Shown piece after piece: positions 1 to 7,795 of a stretch of 16,786 bases of DNA. The position numbers and the translations under genes were made by a program. The stretch covers positions 1-16,786 of the forward strand of contig CAZIIM010000035.1 of NCBI GenBank assembly GCA_964539305.1, in the 5' to 3' direction. How positions within the stretch are numbered: position 1 is the first letter of the stretch; every line of letters begins with the position of its first letter. The notes under the pieces were generated by a model that was given only the letters and a program-made list of their open reading frames with translations, ran no database searches and had not been told where the DNA came from. The DNA comes from CAZNUM01 sp964539305 (lineage in GTDB: Bacteria; Fidelibacterota; Marinisomatia; Marinisomatales; TCS55).

Positions 1-937
1 TATCCGCCTGTAACCGATCCGCAAACCGTTTGGCGAACCAGAGACCGGGATTCAGGGCATCCAGAGCCACATGGCCGAACGCATCCCGCTGAACCGTTTC
101 ACCGGCTGCCTCCATCTCCCGGACGATGGTCCCTGTCCCTGCCCCCTCGCTCAGAAAAATGTTGACCCCATCCTTGCTATCCATCCGTTCATTCAGTCGG
201 TCGCACTCCTGATCCAGATTGATTTCCATTTCGGGAATGAAAACTGCATCCACATCCCATTTTTCCCGGGTCAAACCCAGTTCCGGGTAAAATTCCCGAG
301 ATGCCAGCCGTTCCCGGTAAATCCGGGCCGTATAAGCGGTTAACCACCCACAGTGACGTCCCATAACTTCGTGAATAATGAGCTGCCGCGAACTGGTGGT
401 ATTTTCATTGGCAATATTTTCAAAGAAAATGGCGCCCTGCTCCGCCGCCGTCCAGGCCCCCAGCGATTGTGCGATGGGGAAAACATCATTATCCACTGTT
501 TTCGGTAATCCTACCACCGCCAAATCGTATTGCCGTTCCTTTAAAAAAGCACTTAACTGGGCCGCCATGGTATTCGTATCATCTCCCCCGATCGTATGGA
601 GCACCTCCACATTATCTTTCACCAGTTGTTGAGCGGCAACCTCCAACGGATCTTGCCCTGCCTGAATAAAGCCGCGTTTGACACAATCTTCCACATTGGT
701 CAGTTTAACACGGCTGTTGCCGATGGGGCTGCCTCCAAAGGTATACAGCAGCGCCGTTTTATCCTTGTTCATATTGGGAAAATCCACCGATTCCCCCAGG
801 AGCAGGCCCCGGTATCCATTTTTGTAACCGATGAAATTTGCCTTGGGATCCAGGGATAAATAGGCCTCCACCATCGCTCCAATGCTGGCGGAAAGACAGG
901 GAGCGAGTCCCCCGGCGGTGAGAAAGGCGATTTTCAT
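1..937 (-). CDS. pfp: Pyrophosphate-dependent 6-phosphofructokinase (partial, 3' end outside window)
   Basis: Phosphorylates fructose 6-phosphate to fructose 1,6-bisphosphate, probably using PPi; cytoplasmic, glycolysis/gluconeogenesis. The minus-strand frame opens at ATG 935-937 (MKIAFLTAGGLAPCLSASIG) and stays open for 312 codons to the window edge, so the C-terminus is missing. Visible motifs are the N-terminal Rossmann-like TAGG, GGS at 68-70, GGDDTN at 117-122, PKTVDND at 145-151 and MGRHCGW at 192-198. Family knowledge: in ATP-using enzymes the corresponding motifs are GGDGS and PGTIDND. Asp120 and Lys146 here are the usual marks of PPi use, so the reaction would be reversible. No strong Shine-Dalgarno is seen before the ATG. 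It diverges from the acetoacetyl-CoA synthetase across about 140 bases. The family call is secure; the phosphoryl donor is inferred from the two residues. Confidence 0.92.
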   Translation of the reverse strand, partial: MKIAFLTAGGLAPCLSASIGAMVEAYLSLDPKANFIGYKNGYRGLLLGESVDFPNMNKDKTALLYTFGGSPIGNSRVKLTNVEDCVKRGFIQAGQDPLEVAAQQLVKDNVEVLHTIGGDDTNTMAAQLSAFLKERQYDLAVVGLPKTVDNDVFPIAQSLGAWTAAEQGAIFFENIANENTTSSRQLIIHEVMGRHCGWLTAYTARIYRERLASREFYPELGLTREKWDVDAVFIPEMEINLDQECDRLNERMDSKDGVNIFLSEGAGTGTIVREMEAAGETVQRDAFGHVALDALNPGLWFAKRFADRLQAD

Positions 938-1075
938 TTCATTCTAATCCGGTCTAATAAAGGAGTACAAATGTGAGTCTGAATTTACACCGAAGAAATA
1001 CTATTGCATGAAGCACTTCTATTAATCCACCCCTCTTTTCCGTTAAATTTATTCCATAAAAGTACGGGGATTCGC
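938..1075. promoter_or_regulatory. Divergent intergenic region between pfp and acetoacetyl-CoA synthetase
   Basis: About 138 AT-rich bases separate the two divergent start codons and must contain, or lie next to, promoters for both genes. I see no clear -35/-10 pair and no strong dyad. GGGGA at 1066-1070 lies 5 bases before the ATG at 1076 and is the likely ribosome binding site of the plus-strand gene. Confidence 0.45.
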
Positions 1076-3023
<1,948 letters not shown>

Positions 3024-3028
<5 letters not shown>

Positions 3029-3037
3029 AGAATCAGG
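3024..3037 (-). terminator. Possible weak terminator hairpin between convergent genes
   Basis: CCTGA (3024-3028) and TCAGG (3033-3037) form a 5-bp stem with a 4-base loop. Read on the minus strand the hairpin is followed by TTTT, so it could end the GAPDH operon just downstream of its stop codon at 3052-3054. It overlaps the last codons of the convergent acetoacetyl-CoA synthetase. The stem is short and the U-tract is only four bases long, so this is tentative. Confidence 0.3.
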
Positions 3038-3051
3038 ATTGGCGAAACCGG

Positions 3052-4053
3052 CTAATTCATTTTATTGAAGATATCGACCAGATCCGCTACACGGTTGGAG
3101 TAGCCCCACTCATTATCGTACCAGTTTAAGGTCTTGATCAGGTCCGGTGCCACTACCCGGGTAAAGGGGGCATCAAAGATGGAGGAATGGGGATTTCCAA
3201 TAATGTCTGAAGAGACCACCGGCAGGGTTGAATATTCAACAATCGGTTCCAGGCGGGGATCTTCTGAGGCTTTTAAAACCACCTCATTCACATCATCGAC
3301 GGATACGGCTTTTGCCAGCTTAAAGACCGAGTCCACCACCGATCCATCCGGGACCGGGACACGGGTGGCGATCCCATCCAGTTTTCCGTTTAATTCAGGC
3401 AGAACTTTCCCCACGGCCTTCGCCGCACCCGTAGAGGTGGGAATAATATTTTCAGCCGCTGCCCGGCTCCGGCGCCAGTCCGAATGTGGAACGTCGGCCA
3501 GGCGCTGATCATTCGTATAGGCATGGACGGTGTTGATCACACCGTATTCAATGCCAAACTCATCGTTCAGGATTTTGGCCATTGGTGCCAGACAATTGGT
3601 AGTGCAACTGGCGTTGGAAATAATCCGGTGTTCCGGTTTAAGCTGATCATCATTTACGCCAATCACAACCGTAAAATCGATCTCATCTTTGGCGGGGACA
3701 GTAAGGATTACACGCCCGGCCCCGGCCTTCAGGTGCGGTTCAATCAGGGATCGGGTCCTGAAAATTCCCGTTGCCTCGATGACAATATCTACCTCCAGAT
3801 CTTTCCAGGGTAGATTTGCCGGGTCCCGTTCCGCCAGCATCTTTACTTCATTTTTCGATGTTTTCAGAATGTCACCCTCCACTTCAACCCGGTCCCCAAA
3901 CCGACCCATGACTGTATCATACTTCAGGAGATAGGCCAGGGCATCGTTGTTGGCAATGTCATTAATCGCCACGATTGATATTCCAGGTCGTTTGTTTAAG
4001 ATTCTAAAAACCGTCCGTCCAATCCGACCAAATCCGTTAATTGCAATATTCAT
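3052..4053 (-). CDS. gap: Type I glyceraldehyde-3-phosphate dehydrogenase (catalytically intact)
   Basis: Oxidises glyceraldehyde 3-phosphate to 1,3-bisphosphoglycerate with NAD(P)+ and phosphate; cytoplasmic homotetramer in the family. The 333-residue protein is of normal length. The NAD-binding Rossmann motif INGFGRIGR is at 5-13, and Asn31-Asp32 fit NAD preference. The catalytic loop SNASCTTNC places the nucleophile at Cys150. Other retained residues are the general base His177 in TVHAYTNDQ, the phosphate-site residues Thr208-Gly209-Ala210 and Arg231, and the C-terminal WYDNEWGYSNRV. It is the second gene of a two-gene operon: the upstream GAPDH-like gene ends with TAA only 2 bases before this ATG. 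A strong GGGGAGG Shine-Dalgarno (4061-4067, read on the minus strand) lies inside the end of the upstream gene, which suggests co-expression in a fixed ratio. Pro189 in the LADVPHSD loop also favours NAD over NADP. Confidence 0.96.
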   Translation of the reverse strand: MNIAINGFGRIGRTVFRILNKRPGISIVAINDIANNDALAYLLKYDTVMGRFGDRVEVEGDILKTSKNEVKMLAERDPANLPWKDLEVDIVIEATGIFRTRSLIEPHLKAGAGRVILTVPAKDEIDFTVVIGVNDDQLKPEHRIISNASCTTNCLAPMAKILNDEFGIEYGVINTVHAYTNDQRLADVPHSDWRRSRAAAENIIPTSTGAAKAVGKVLPELNGKLDGIATRVPVPDGSVVDSVFKLAKAVSVDDVNEVVLKASEDPRLEPIVEYSTLPVVSSDIIGNPHSSIFDAPFTRVVAPDLIKTLNWYDNEWGYSNRVADLVDIFNKMN

Positions 4054-4055
4054 TG

Positions 4056-5072
4056 TTACGCCTCCCCGAGTGCGCCATAGGCGGCGGTAAGTTCAAGAAT
4101 CCGTGAAGCAAATCCCCAGCCATTATCGAACCAGGAAACAGTTTTCAACAATTTATTAGCAGCAACCATGGTGGCGCGGGAATCAAATACCATCGTTTCC
4201 CCGCTCCCGCTCACATCGCTGGACACTACCGGGTCCTCCGTGTAGCCGATAATATCCCGGAAGGGACCTTCCGCCGCTTCCTTTAGAACAGCGTTGGCCT
4301 CCTCAACGGAAGGCATCTGGTCCAGCTCCGTGGTGAGGTCAATACAGGAGCCGTTAGCCACCGGAACGTTAAAGGCCACGCCCGACAGTTTACCGTCAAA
4401 TTTTGGCATCAACTTGGCCACGTACCGTGGAGCCCAGGTTTCATTGGGAATAATATTCTCCACAGCAGAGCGGCTGCGGCGCAGATCCGATCGGACAGCA
4501 TCTGCCAGAGGTTGATCCGAGGTGTAGGCGTGGACCGTTGTCATCATGGCCCGTTTCACACCGAATGCTTCGTCCAGGATTTTCAGGGACAGTGCCAGCA
4601 CCTGGGTGGTGGCAGACGTCGTGGAAATAATCCGGTCTTCTTTCTGGATTTCGTTGTCATTCAATCCCTTGATTACAATCCGGTCGATCTCATCAATGGG
4701 TGGCTTGGACACCAGGATCCGGCCGGCTCCTGAATCAATGTGCGGTTGTAATTCTGCCCGTTTCCGGTACACCCCCGTAGAATCAATCACAATATCCACG
4801 TCAAAGGCGTCCCAAGGGATCGTTCCCGGCGTTCCCCCCATCAATAGGCGTACCTTATGGCCGTTGTATTTTAAATAATTTCCCTCCAGCGTAATCCCAT
4901 CCGTCATGGGACCATGAATTGAATCACGCATTAACAGGTAATACATAGATTCAGCTTTTCCAAGATCGCTGATAGCGACGAACTCATACCGCGGATCCTT
5001 GTATCCGATCCGAAAGATGTTCCGGCCGATTCTCCCGAAACCGAACAATCCAATTCTGACAGGTCTATCCAT
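4056..5072 (-). CDS. GAPDH-family paralogue lacking the catalytic cysteine (probable pseudoenzyme)
   Basis: A full-length (338 aa) GAPDH-fold protein, 4 residues out of register with the neighbouring gap. The NAD-binding motif GLFGFGRIGRN (8-18), Asp36, the general-base equivalent His181 in TVHAYTSDQ, and the SDLRRSR segment are kept. The catalytic loop is changed from SNASCTTNC to STTSATTQV: the nucleophile becomes Ala154 (codon GCC, checked on DNA) and the second Cys becomes Val158. The phosphate-site Arg231 equivalent is Asn235, Gly209 is Trp213, and the C-terminal DNEWGY is DNGWGF. It therefore probably binds NAD but cannot form the thioester. Inference: a regulatory, scaffold or hetero-oligomer subunit for the active enzyme translated 2 bases downstream. 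The ATG at 5072 is preferred (GGAG 9 bases upstream); ATG 5078 or TTG 5087 are possible. The frame is intact and there is no sign of decay. Confidence 0.9.
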   Translation of the reverse strand: MDRPVRIGLFGFGRIGRNIFRIGYKDPRYEFVAISDLGKAESMYYLLMRDSIHGPMTDGITLEGNYLKYNGHKVRLLMGGTPGTIPWDAFDVDIVIDSTGVYRKRAELQPHIDSGAGRILVSKPPIDEIDRIVIKGLNDNEIQKEDRIISTTSATTQVLALSLKILDEAFGVKRAMMTTVHAYTSDQPLADAVRSDLRRSRSAVENIIPNETWAPRYVAKLMPKFDGKLSGVAFNVPVANGSCIDLTTELDQMPSVEEANAVLKEAAEGPFRDIIGYTEDPVVSSDVSGSGETMVFDSRATMVAANKLLKTVSWFDNGWGFASRILELTAAYGALGEA

Positions 5073-5087
5073 ATTCATTAACTCCAA

Positions 5088-5219
5088 TCCAAGGTTAAAT
5101 CAACTGTGAAGTTACACATTTATTCCACTGAAAAAGGACAAGCGAATGACATTATTTCATTAAAAACCGGGGGCGCAAAGTTATTTATCCCTAAGGTGTT
5201 GTAACACTATATTACTCCA
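5088..5219. promoter_or_regulatory. Divergent promoter region between GAPDH operon and membrane protein, with small dyad
   Basis: This 132-base AT-rich spacer must serve both the minus-strand GAPDH pair and the plus-strand membrane protein. An inverted repeat GTGTT-GT-AACAC lies at 5196-5207, ending 12 bases before the ATG at 5220, so it would overlap the leader or ribosome-entry region of that gene. I see no convincing consensus -35/-10 pair on either strand and no Shine-Dalgarno before 5220. Confidence 0.4.
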
Positions 5220-5876
5220 ATGACTAGCCCTCAAGTCTATACAATTCCGATCCTGTTTATTGTCGTAGTAATCAGCGGATTGGTCAGGGCTATGATGAAG
5301 CCTGTACCTGATACGATTCACCTGTTCCGGATTGTATTGATATTCGCATTGGTAACCACCTCCTGGTATAACCTCCACCATAACCCTCACCTGCTTCTCT
5401 GGCTTTGCAATTTCACCGCTATCCTGGCTCTGATTCTGGTGTTTTTCTACCACCAGGTTTTATTTGATTTATGCTTTTATTTTGCCTGGACCGGCGATGT
5501 CTTCACACTTCTGATCGTGGATAATCCGGTGGCACCCCCGGTTGAAACGGACCCCATCGCCTGGACCGGCTTCATCCTGAAACACGGTGGACCACTGTTG
5601 CTCACGATTCACTTGGTTAAAAACGACCACCGGAAATTATCCAACCATGCATTAAAAACAGTGTTAATCACCATGATGGTTTACACCGCCGGAATTGCCT
5701 GCTACAACCTGGTGTTTGATCAGAATATTCTTGACCTGCGCTGGGCCACCCTGCCGCTGGAACAATCTTTCGGTCCCTGGCCCATCTATGTAATGGTGAA
5801 CATGGCTATTGCCGTTGGTTGGTACCTTGTAATCTACTTGATCAGCCGAAAATTGAATATCGTCGCTTCTGGCTGA
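5220..5876 (+). CDS. Polytopic membrane protein of the YwaF/TMEM164-like family (TIGR02206-like)
   Basis: A 218-residue hydrophobic protein with about six to seven predicted membrane segments (roughly 9-25, 34-50, 58-77, 80-100, 118-134, 146-163, 189-209). Features resembling the YwaF/TMEM164 family are a His-rich turn followed by LCN (53-64), FYF near 86-88, HGG at 122-124 and a GPWP motif at 185-188 before the last segment. Bacterial YwaF has no settled function; mammalian TMEM164 is reported as an ether-phospholipid acyltransferase using a conserved Cys/His, and Cys63 with nearby histidines might correspond. This is by analogy only. The gene is monocistronic as far as can be seen and diverges from the GAPDH operon. 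The start has no clear Shine-Dalgarno, but no better in-frame start exists nearby. The family assignment is from motif memory, hence moderate confidence. Confidence 0.62.
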   Translation: MTSPQVYTIPILFIVVVISGLVRAMMKPVPDTIHLFRIVLIFALVTTSWYNLHHNPHLLLWLCNFTAILALILVFFYHQVLFDLCFYFAWTGDVFTLLIVDNPVAPPVETDPIAWTGFILKHGGPLLLTIHLVKNDHRKLSNHALKTVLITMMVYTAGIACYNLVFDQNILDLRWATLPLEQSFGPWPIYVMVNMAIAVGWYLVIYLISRKLNIVASG

Positions 5877-6000
5877 TTACTCGCCGACGACACGTTTTCG
5901 CCAGATCCCACTGACTCACCCGAATTTTTCTTAAAACAGGACAACTTTTTCCACTTTAAGGGGTCTATAGAAACGACAGAAATAATTAACGGAGCGAAAC
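5877..6000. other. Intergenic stretch upstream of the small ORFs
   Basis: No gene is seen. TCTGGC near the end of the membrane-protein gene and GCCAGA around 5900 could pair, but with a loop of about 26 bases, too long for a convincing terminator. TATAGA at 5966-5971 could serve as a -10 element for the small ORF at 6001, but no matching -35 is evident. GGAG at 5991-5994 is a well-placed ribosome binding site. Confidence 0.35.
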
Positions 6001-6084
6001 ATGAAATACTTCCTGAAAAAACAATCGGACTTAATCTTTCTGGCCGTGATCATGGCCATTGAATTCAGTCCGTTCTATTTATAA
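6001..6084 (+). CDS. Candidate 27-residue hydrophobic small protein
   Basis: ATG at 6001 opens a 27-codon frame ending TAA at 6082-6084. It encodes a basic N-terminus (MKYFLKKQSD) followed by a hydrophobic stretch (LIFLAVIMAI, then EFSPFYL), the layout of a single-pass membrane peptide with the N-terminus inside. GGAG at 5991-5994 sits 6 bases before the ATG, one of the better Shine-Dalgarno sites in the window. I know of no named family for it. It lies alone between the YwaF-like gene and the 80-residue ORF, 66 bases upstream of the latter and on the same strand, so the two may share a transcript. Evidence is the ribosome binding site and peptide composition only; a chance ORF is possible. 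Confidence 0.42.
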   Translation: MKYFLKKQSDLIFLAVIMAIEFSPFYL

Positions 6085-6108
6085 TCTTTGGATCCAATCG
6101 TCACACAA

Positions 6109-6124
6109 GTGCTGCCGGCAGTAC
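6109..6124. repeat. 16-base near-perfect palindrome between the small ORFs
   Basis: GTGCTGCCGGCAGTAC contains a perfect 10-base palindrome CTGCCGGCAG (6112-6121), extended on both sides with one G/T mismatch. As RNA it could form a 6-bp stem (one G-U) with a CCGG loop. It lies about 17 bases before the GGAG of the next ORF and lacks a U-tract, so it is not a standard terminator. It could be an operator or a leader hairpin; its function is unknown. Confidence 0.4.
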
Positions 6125-6150
6125 CATGATAGCAACAACTGGAGCCTGCA

Positions 6151-6393
6151 ATGAGAACGTATGAACTGGATCTCATGGGGCTGGTCGTTGACTGCCCTTT
6201 TGGTCATTCATTACCGGATTGTCCTTTGAAGTCCCTCCGACGGCTCCCCTTGAGAGAAAGAATCCGACTCGTTAAAATCATGCCACAAACCAAAGCTATT
6301 AAAATAATTAACCACCATCGAAATTGCCTAAATGTACGGGAAAGAAGACACCGCAAGCGAATTCCAGCCACCTCCCCGAAATCAAGTAGATGA
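6151..6393 (+). CDS. Small Cys/His-containing conserved-looking protein (80 aa), function unknown
   Basis: ATG 6151 is preceded by GGAG (6141-6144) at 6 bases, a good ribosome binding site. The product has an ordered pattern: CPFGH at 15-19, PDCPLKSLRRLPLRERI around 22-38, an amphipathic segment, then HHRNCLNVRER near residue 60. This layout (CP..., CPLK-x-R-LPL-RER, HH-x-x-C) resembles small uncharacterised proteins I associate with Bacteroidetes-like genomes, often annotated only as hypothetical; I cannot confirm this without a search. The three Cys and several His could bind a metal, but the spacing matches no standard zinc ribbon I recognise. The last 15 residues are basic and low in structure. 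The gene may be co-transcribed with the 27-residue ORF upstream. No function is assigned. Confidence 0.55.
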   Translation: MRTYELDLMGLVVDCPFGHSLPDCPLKSLRRLPLRERIRLVKIMPQTKAIKIINHHRNCLNVRERRHRKRIPATSPKSSR

Positions 6394-6578
6394 AAACTGA
6401 AAACAGCTACTGATTTTTAATCCAGCCTCCACTTTGTTAAACGTCAAAATAGGTAAATCTGAAGAATACGGTGCCTGATTTAATTCTGTACTATTTTGGG
6501 TAAAATATCCTCTATTATAATATTAGGATCGTACTCCCAGCTCTTAAAAGTATTTTAGGAAGGCGTAAAAATTCAATA

Positions 6579-6597
6579 GTGGACTAAATAGGTCCAC
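6579..6597. promoter_or_regulatory. Candidate Rrf2-type operator 1
   Basis: Inverted repeat GTGGAC - TAAATAG - GTCCAC: 6-bp arms and a 7-base AT-rich spacer. The core GGACTAAATAGGTCC resembles the GACT-N5-AGTC style sites bound by IscR/Rrf2 proteins. It ends 7 bases upstream of TTGACA (6605-6610) and shares its sequence style with the dyad at 6648-6664. The Rrf2 gene starts about 105 bases downstream. Assignment to this regulator is inferred. Confidence 0.5.
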
Positions 6598-6647
6598 ATT
6601 TTTCTTGACAAGCTATTTTTGATTCTCTTAAACTTGCGCCCATCAAC

Positions 6648-6664
6648 TGGACTAATTTAGTCTA
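6648..6664. promoter_or_regulatory. Candidate Rrf2-type operator 2
   Basis: TGGAC - TAATTTA - GTCTA, containing a perfect 13-base odd palindrome GACTAATTTAGTC (6650-6662). It shares TGGACTAA and the 7-base spacer layout with the dyad centred 68 bases upstream, and overlaps the start of a TATAAT hexamer at 6663-6668. Binding here would plausibly block transcription of the Rrf2-act operon. The palindrome is seen directly; the binding protein is inferred from the adjacent regulator. Confidence 0.52.
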
Positions 6665-6701
6665 TAATTGAACACAATTAATAATTCTGGGAGCAGCAAC
6701 C

Positions 6702-7133
6702 ATGGCCGTAAGTAAAGCAGCGGATTACTCCATCCTGGTGGTGGTCTATCTGTCTTCTTTGCCTGCTGACGCCATTAAAAGCAAATCCGAGATTGCTGAA
6801 AACTTAAACCTGCCCGCTGACTTCCTTTCCAAGATCCTTCAGAAATTAACCAAAGCCAATATTATCCAGTCGGTGAAAGGTTCGTTGGGAGGTTACCGCT
6901 TAATCAAGGCTCCCCATGAAATCACCTTGCGCTCCATTATGGAAATCATGGATGGTCCGGCTCACATGATTAACTGCCTGTCGGACGACTTCGTCGATTG
7001 CGGGCGGATGGATCTCTGCCAGCCCATTATTCAGAAAATCCGTTCCGTGGAGCAGGAAATCAATTCTATATTGGACCGTGTTACCTTTGACGAACTGATG
7101 GTGAATGTAAAATCGGAAACTCCACCCAATTGA
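6702..7133 (+). CDS. Rrf2-family transcriptional regulator, probable Fe-S sensor
   Basis: A 143-residue DNA-binding protein of the Rrf2 family (IscR, NsrR, CymR, RsrR relatives). The N-terminal winged helix-turn-helix begins MAVSKAADYSILVVVYLS, followed by SEIAENLNLPADFLSKILQKL (recognition region about 30-49) and the family wing SVKGSLGGYRL (57-67). Three Cys lie at 92, 100 and 106 (C-x7-C-x5-C), in the same region where IscR and NsrR hold an Fe-S cluster, so an Fe-S-based redox, oxygen, iron or NO sensor is likely. The first spacing is two longer than in IscR. GGGAG lies 8 bases before the ATG. It is the first gene of the respiratory operon, 14 bases ahead of actA, with two matching dyads in its promoter region, so autoregulation and control of the ACIII-oxidase genes are the natural inference. 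Confidence 0.9.
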   Translation: MAVSKAADYSILVVVYLSSLPADAIKSKSEIAENLNLPADFLSKILQKLTKANIIQSVKGSLGGYRLIKAPHEITLRSIMEIMDGPAHMINCLSDDFVDCGRMDLCQPIIQKIRSVEQEINSILDRVTFDELMVNVKSETPPN

Positions 7134-7147
7134 AATCCTGATATTCT

Positions 7148-7795
7148 ATGGCACAAATTTTCCCTAAATGGTCAAATAAAGTCCCCTTCTTCCTCCTGAT
7201 TGCGGTATTAGTGTTGGGGGCAGGTGGAACGGGACTTTTCTGGTATTACGCTTCTCCCCGATACACCGACGTGGGCTATGAGCCGAAACAGCCGGTTCCT
7301 TACAGTCATAAATTGCATGCCGGTGACCTGGGTCTGGACTGTCGTTACTGCCACACTACGGTGGAAACGTCAGCCTATGCGGGCGTACCACCGACCAACA
7401 CGTGTATGAATTGTCACAAGCTGGTTTTACCGGCCAGCGAAAAACTGGCTCCCGTCCGGGAGAGCTACAATACAGGTATACCAATCCAATGGGTCCGGGT
7501 TCATAAAACACCTGACTACACCTATTTCGATCACAGTATTCACATTAGCGCCGGAGTGGGCTGCAACAGTTGCCATGGTAATGTGCGAGAAATGGAAGTG
7601 GTTCGGCAGGTGGAGCCGTTAAGCATGGGATGGTGCCTGGACTGTCACCGTCATCCCGAACAACAGTTGCGACCGGCCAGTGAAATCACCAACATGGAAT
7701 GGAGCCCACCTAAAGACAATTCTGACTTTGCTAAAATGATTATGGCGCAAAAACATTTGAATCCACCGGAAGATTGCTCAGGGTGCCACCGATGA
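7148..7795 (+). CDS. actA: Alternative complex III subunit A, pentaheme cytochrome c
   Basis: Periplasmic multiheme subunit of the quinol:cytochrome c oxidoreductase ACIII, passing electrons away from the Fe-S/quinol subunits. 215 residues: a single N-terminal membrane anchor (about 12-34) preceded by basic residues, then five CxxCH heme sites at Cys65-His69, Cys86-His90, Cys139-His143, Cys163-His167 and Cys210-His214, the number known for ActA. Extra His residues (for example His54, His57, His129 and His132) are available as sixth ligands. It follows the Rrf2 regulator by 14 bases, and its TGA overlaps the ATG of actB (ATGA at 7792-7795), indicating translational coupling. No strong Shine-Dalgarno is visible before ATG 7148. 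Confidence 0.95.
   Translation: MAQIFPKWSNKVPFFLLIAVLVLGAGGTGLFWYYASPRYTDVGYEPKQPVPYSHKLHAGDLGLDCRYCHTTVETSAYAGVPPTNTCMNCHKLVLPASEKLAPVRESYNTGIPIQWVRVHKTPDYTYFDHSIHISAGVGCNSCHGNVREMEVVRQVEPLSMGWCLDCHRHPEQQLRPASEITNMEWSPPKDNSDFAKMIMAQKHLNPPEDCSGCHR

Larger units (their letters stand above)
6394..6701. promoter_or_regulatory. Long AT-rich regulatory region upstream of the Rrf2-respiratory operon
   Basis: 308 bases with no supported gene. From left to right: a weak hairpin AAAACAG-CTA-CTG followed by TTTTT (6400-6418), possibly ending the small-ORF transcript; an inverted repeat ATCCT/AGGAT (6507-6511, 6525-6529) enclosing TATAAT at 6516-6521; an Rrf2-like dyad at 6579-6597; TTGACA at 6605-6610; a second dyad at 6648-6664 abutting TATAAT (6663-6668); and GGGAG at 6689-6693, 8 bases before the Rrf2 ATG. 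The exact promoter is not certain: TTGACA with 17-base spacing gives only TTAAAC as -10, while TATAAT at 6663 lacks a good -35. Confidence 0.5.

Noticed and set aside
71..859. Several plus-strand open frames near the left edge
   Set aside because: They run opposite the phosphofructokinase gene, whose minus-strand frame carries all the family motifs.
1004..1075. 24-residue N-terminal extension of acetoacetyl-CoA synthetase from a TTG
   Set aside because: ATG 1076 has GGGGA 5 bases upstream and begins the usual N-terminus; the extension would occupy the promoter region and looks non-coding.
5867..5905. TCTGGC...GCCAGA as a terminator after the YwaF-like gene
   Set aside because: Loop of about 26 bases and no U-tract directly after the second arm.
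6400..6418. AAAACAG-CTA-CTGATTTTT as a definite terminator after the 80-residue ORF
   Set aside because: Only a 3-bp GC-containing stem plus A-T pairs with a bulge; noted under the intergenic region but not called.
7774..7791. Six-residue N-terminal extension of ActB from a TTG
   Set aside because: It only rereads the actA heme motif out of frame; ATG 7792 gives the classic ATGA overlap.
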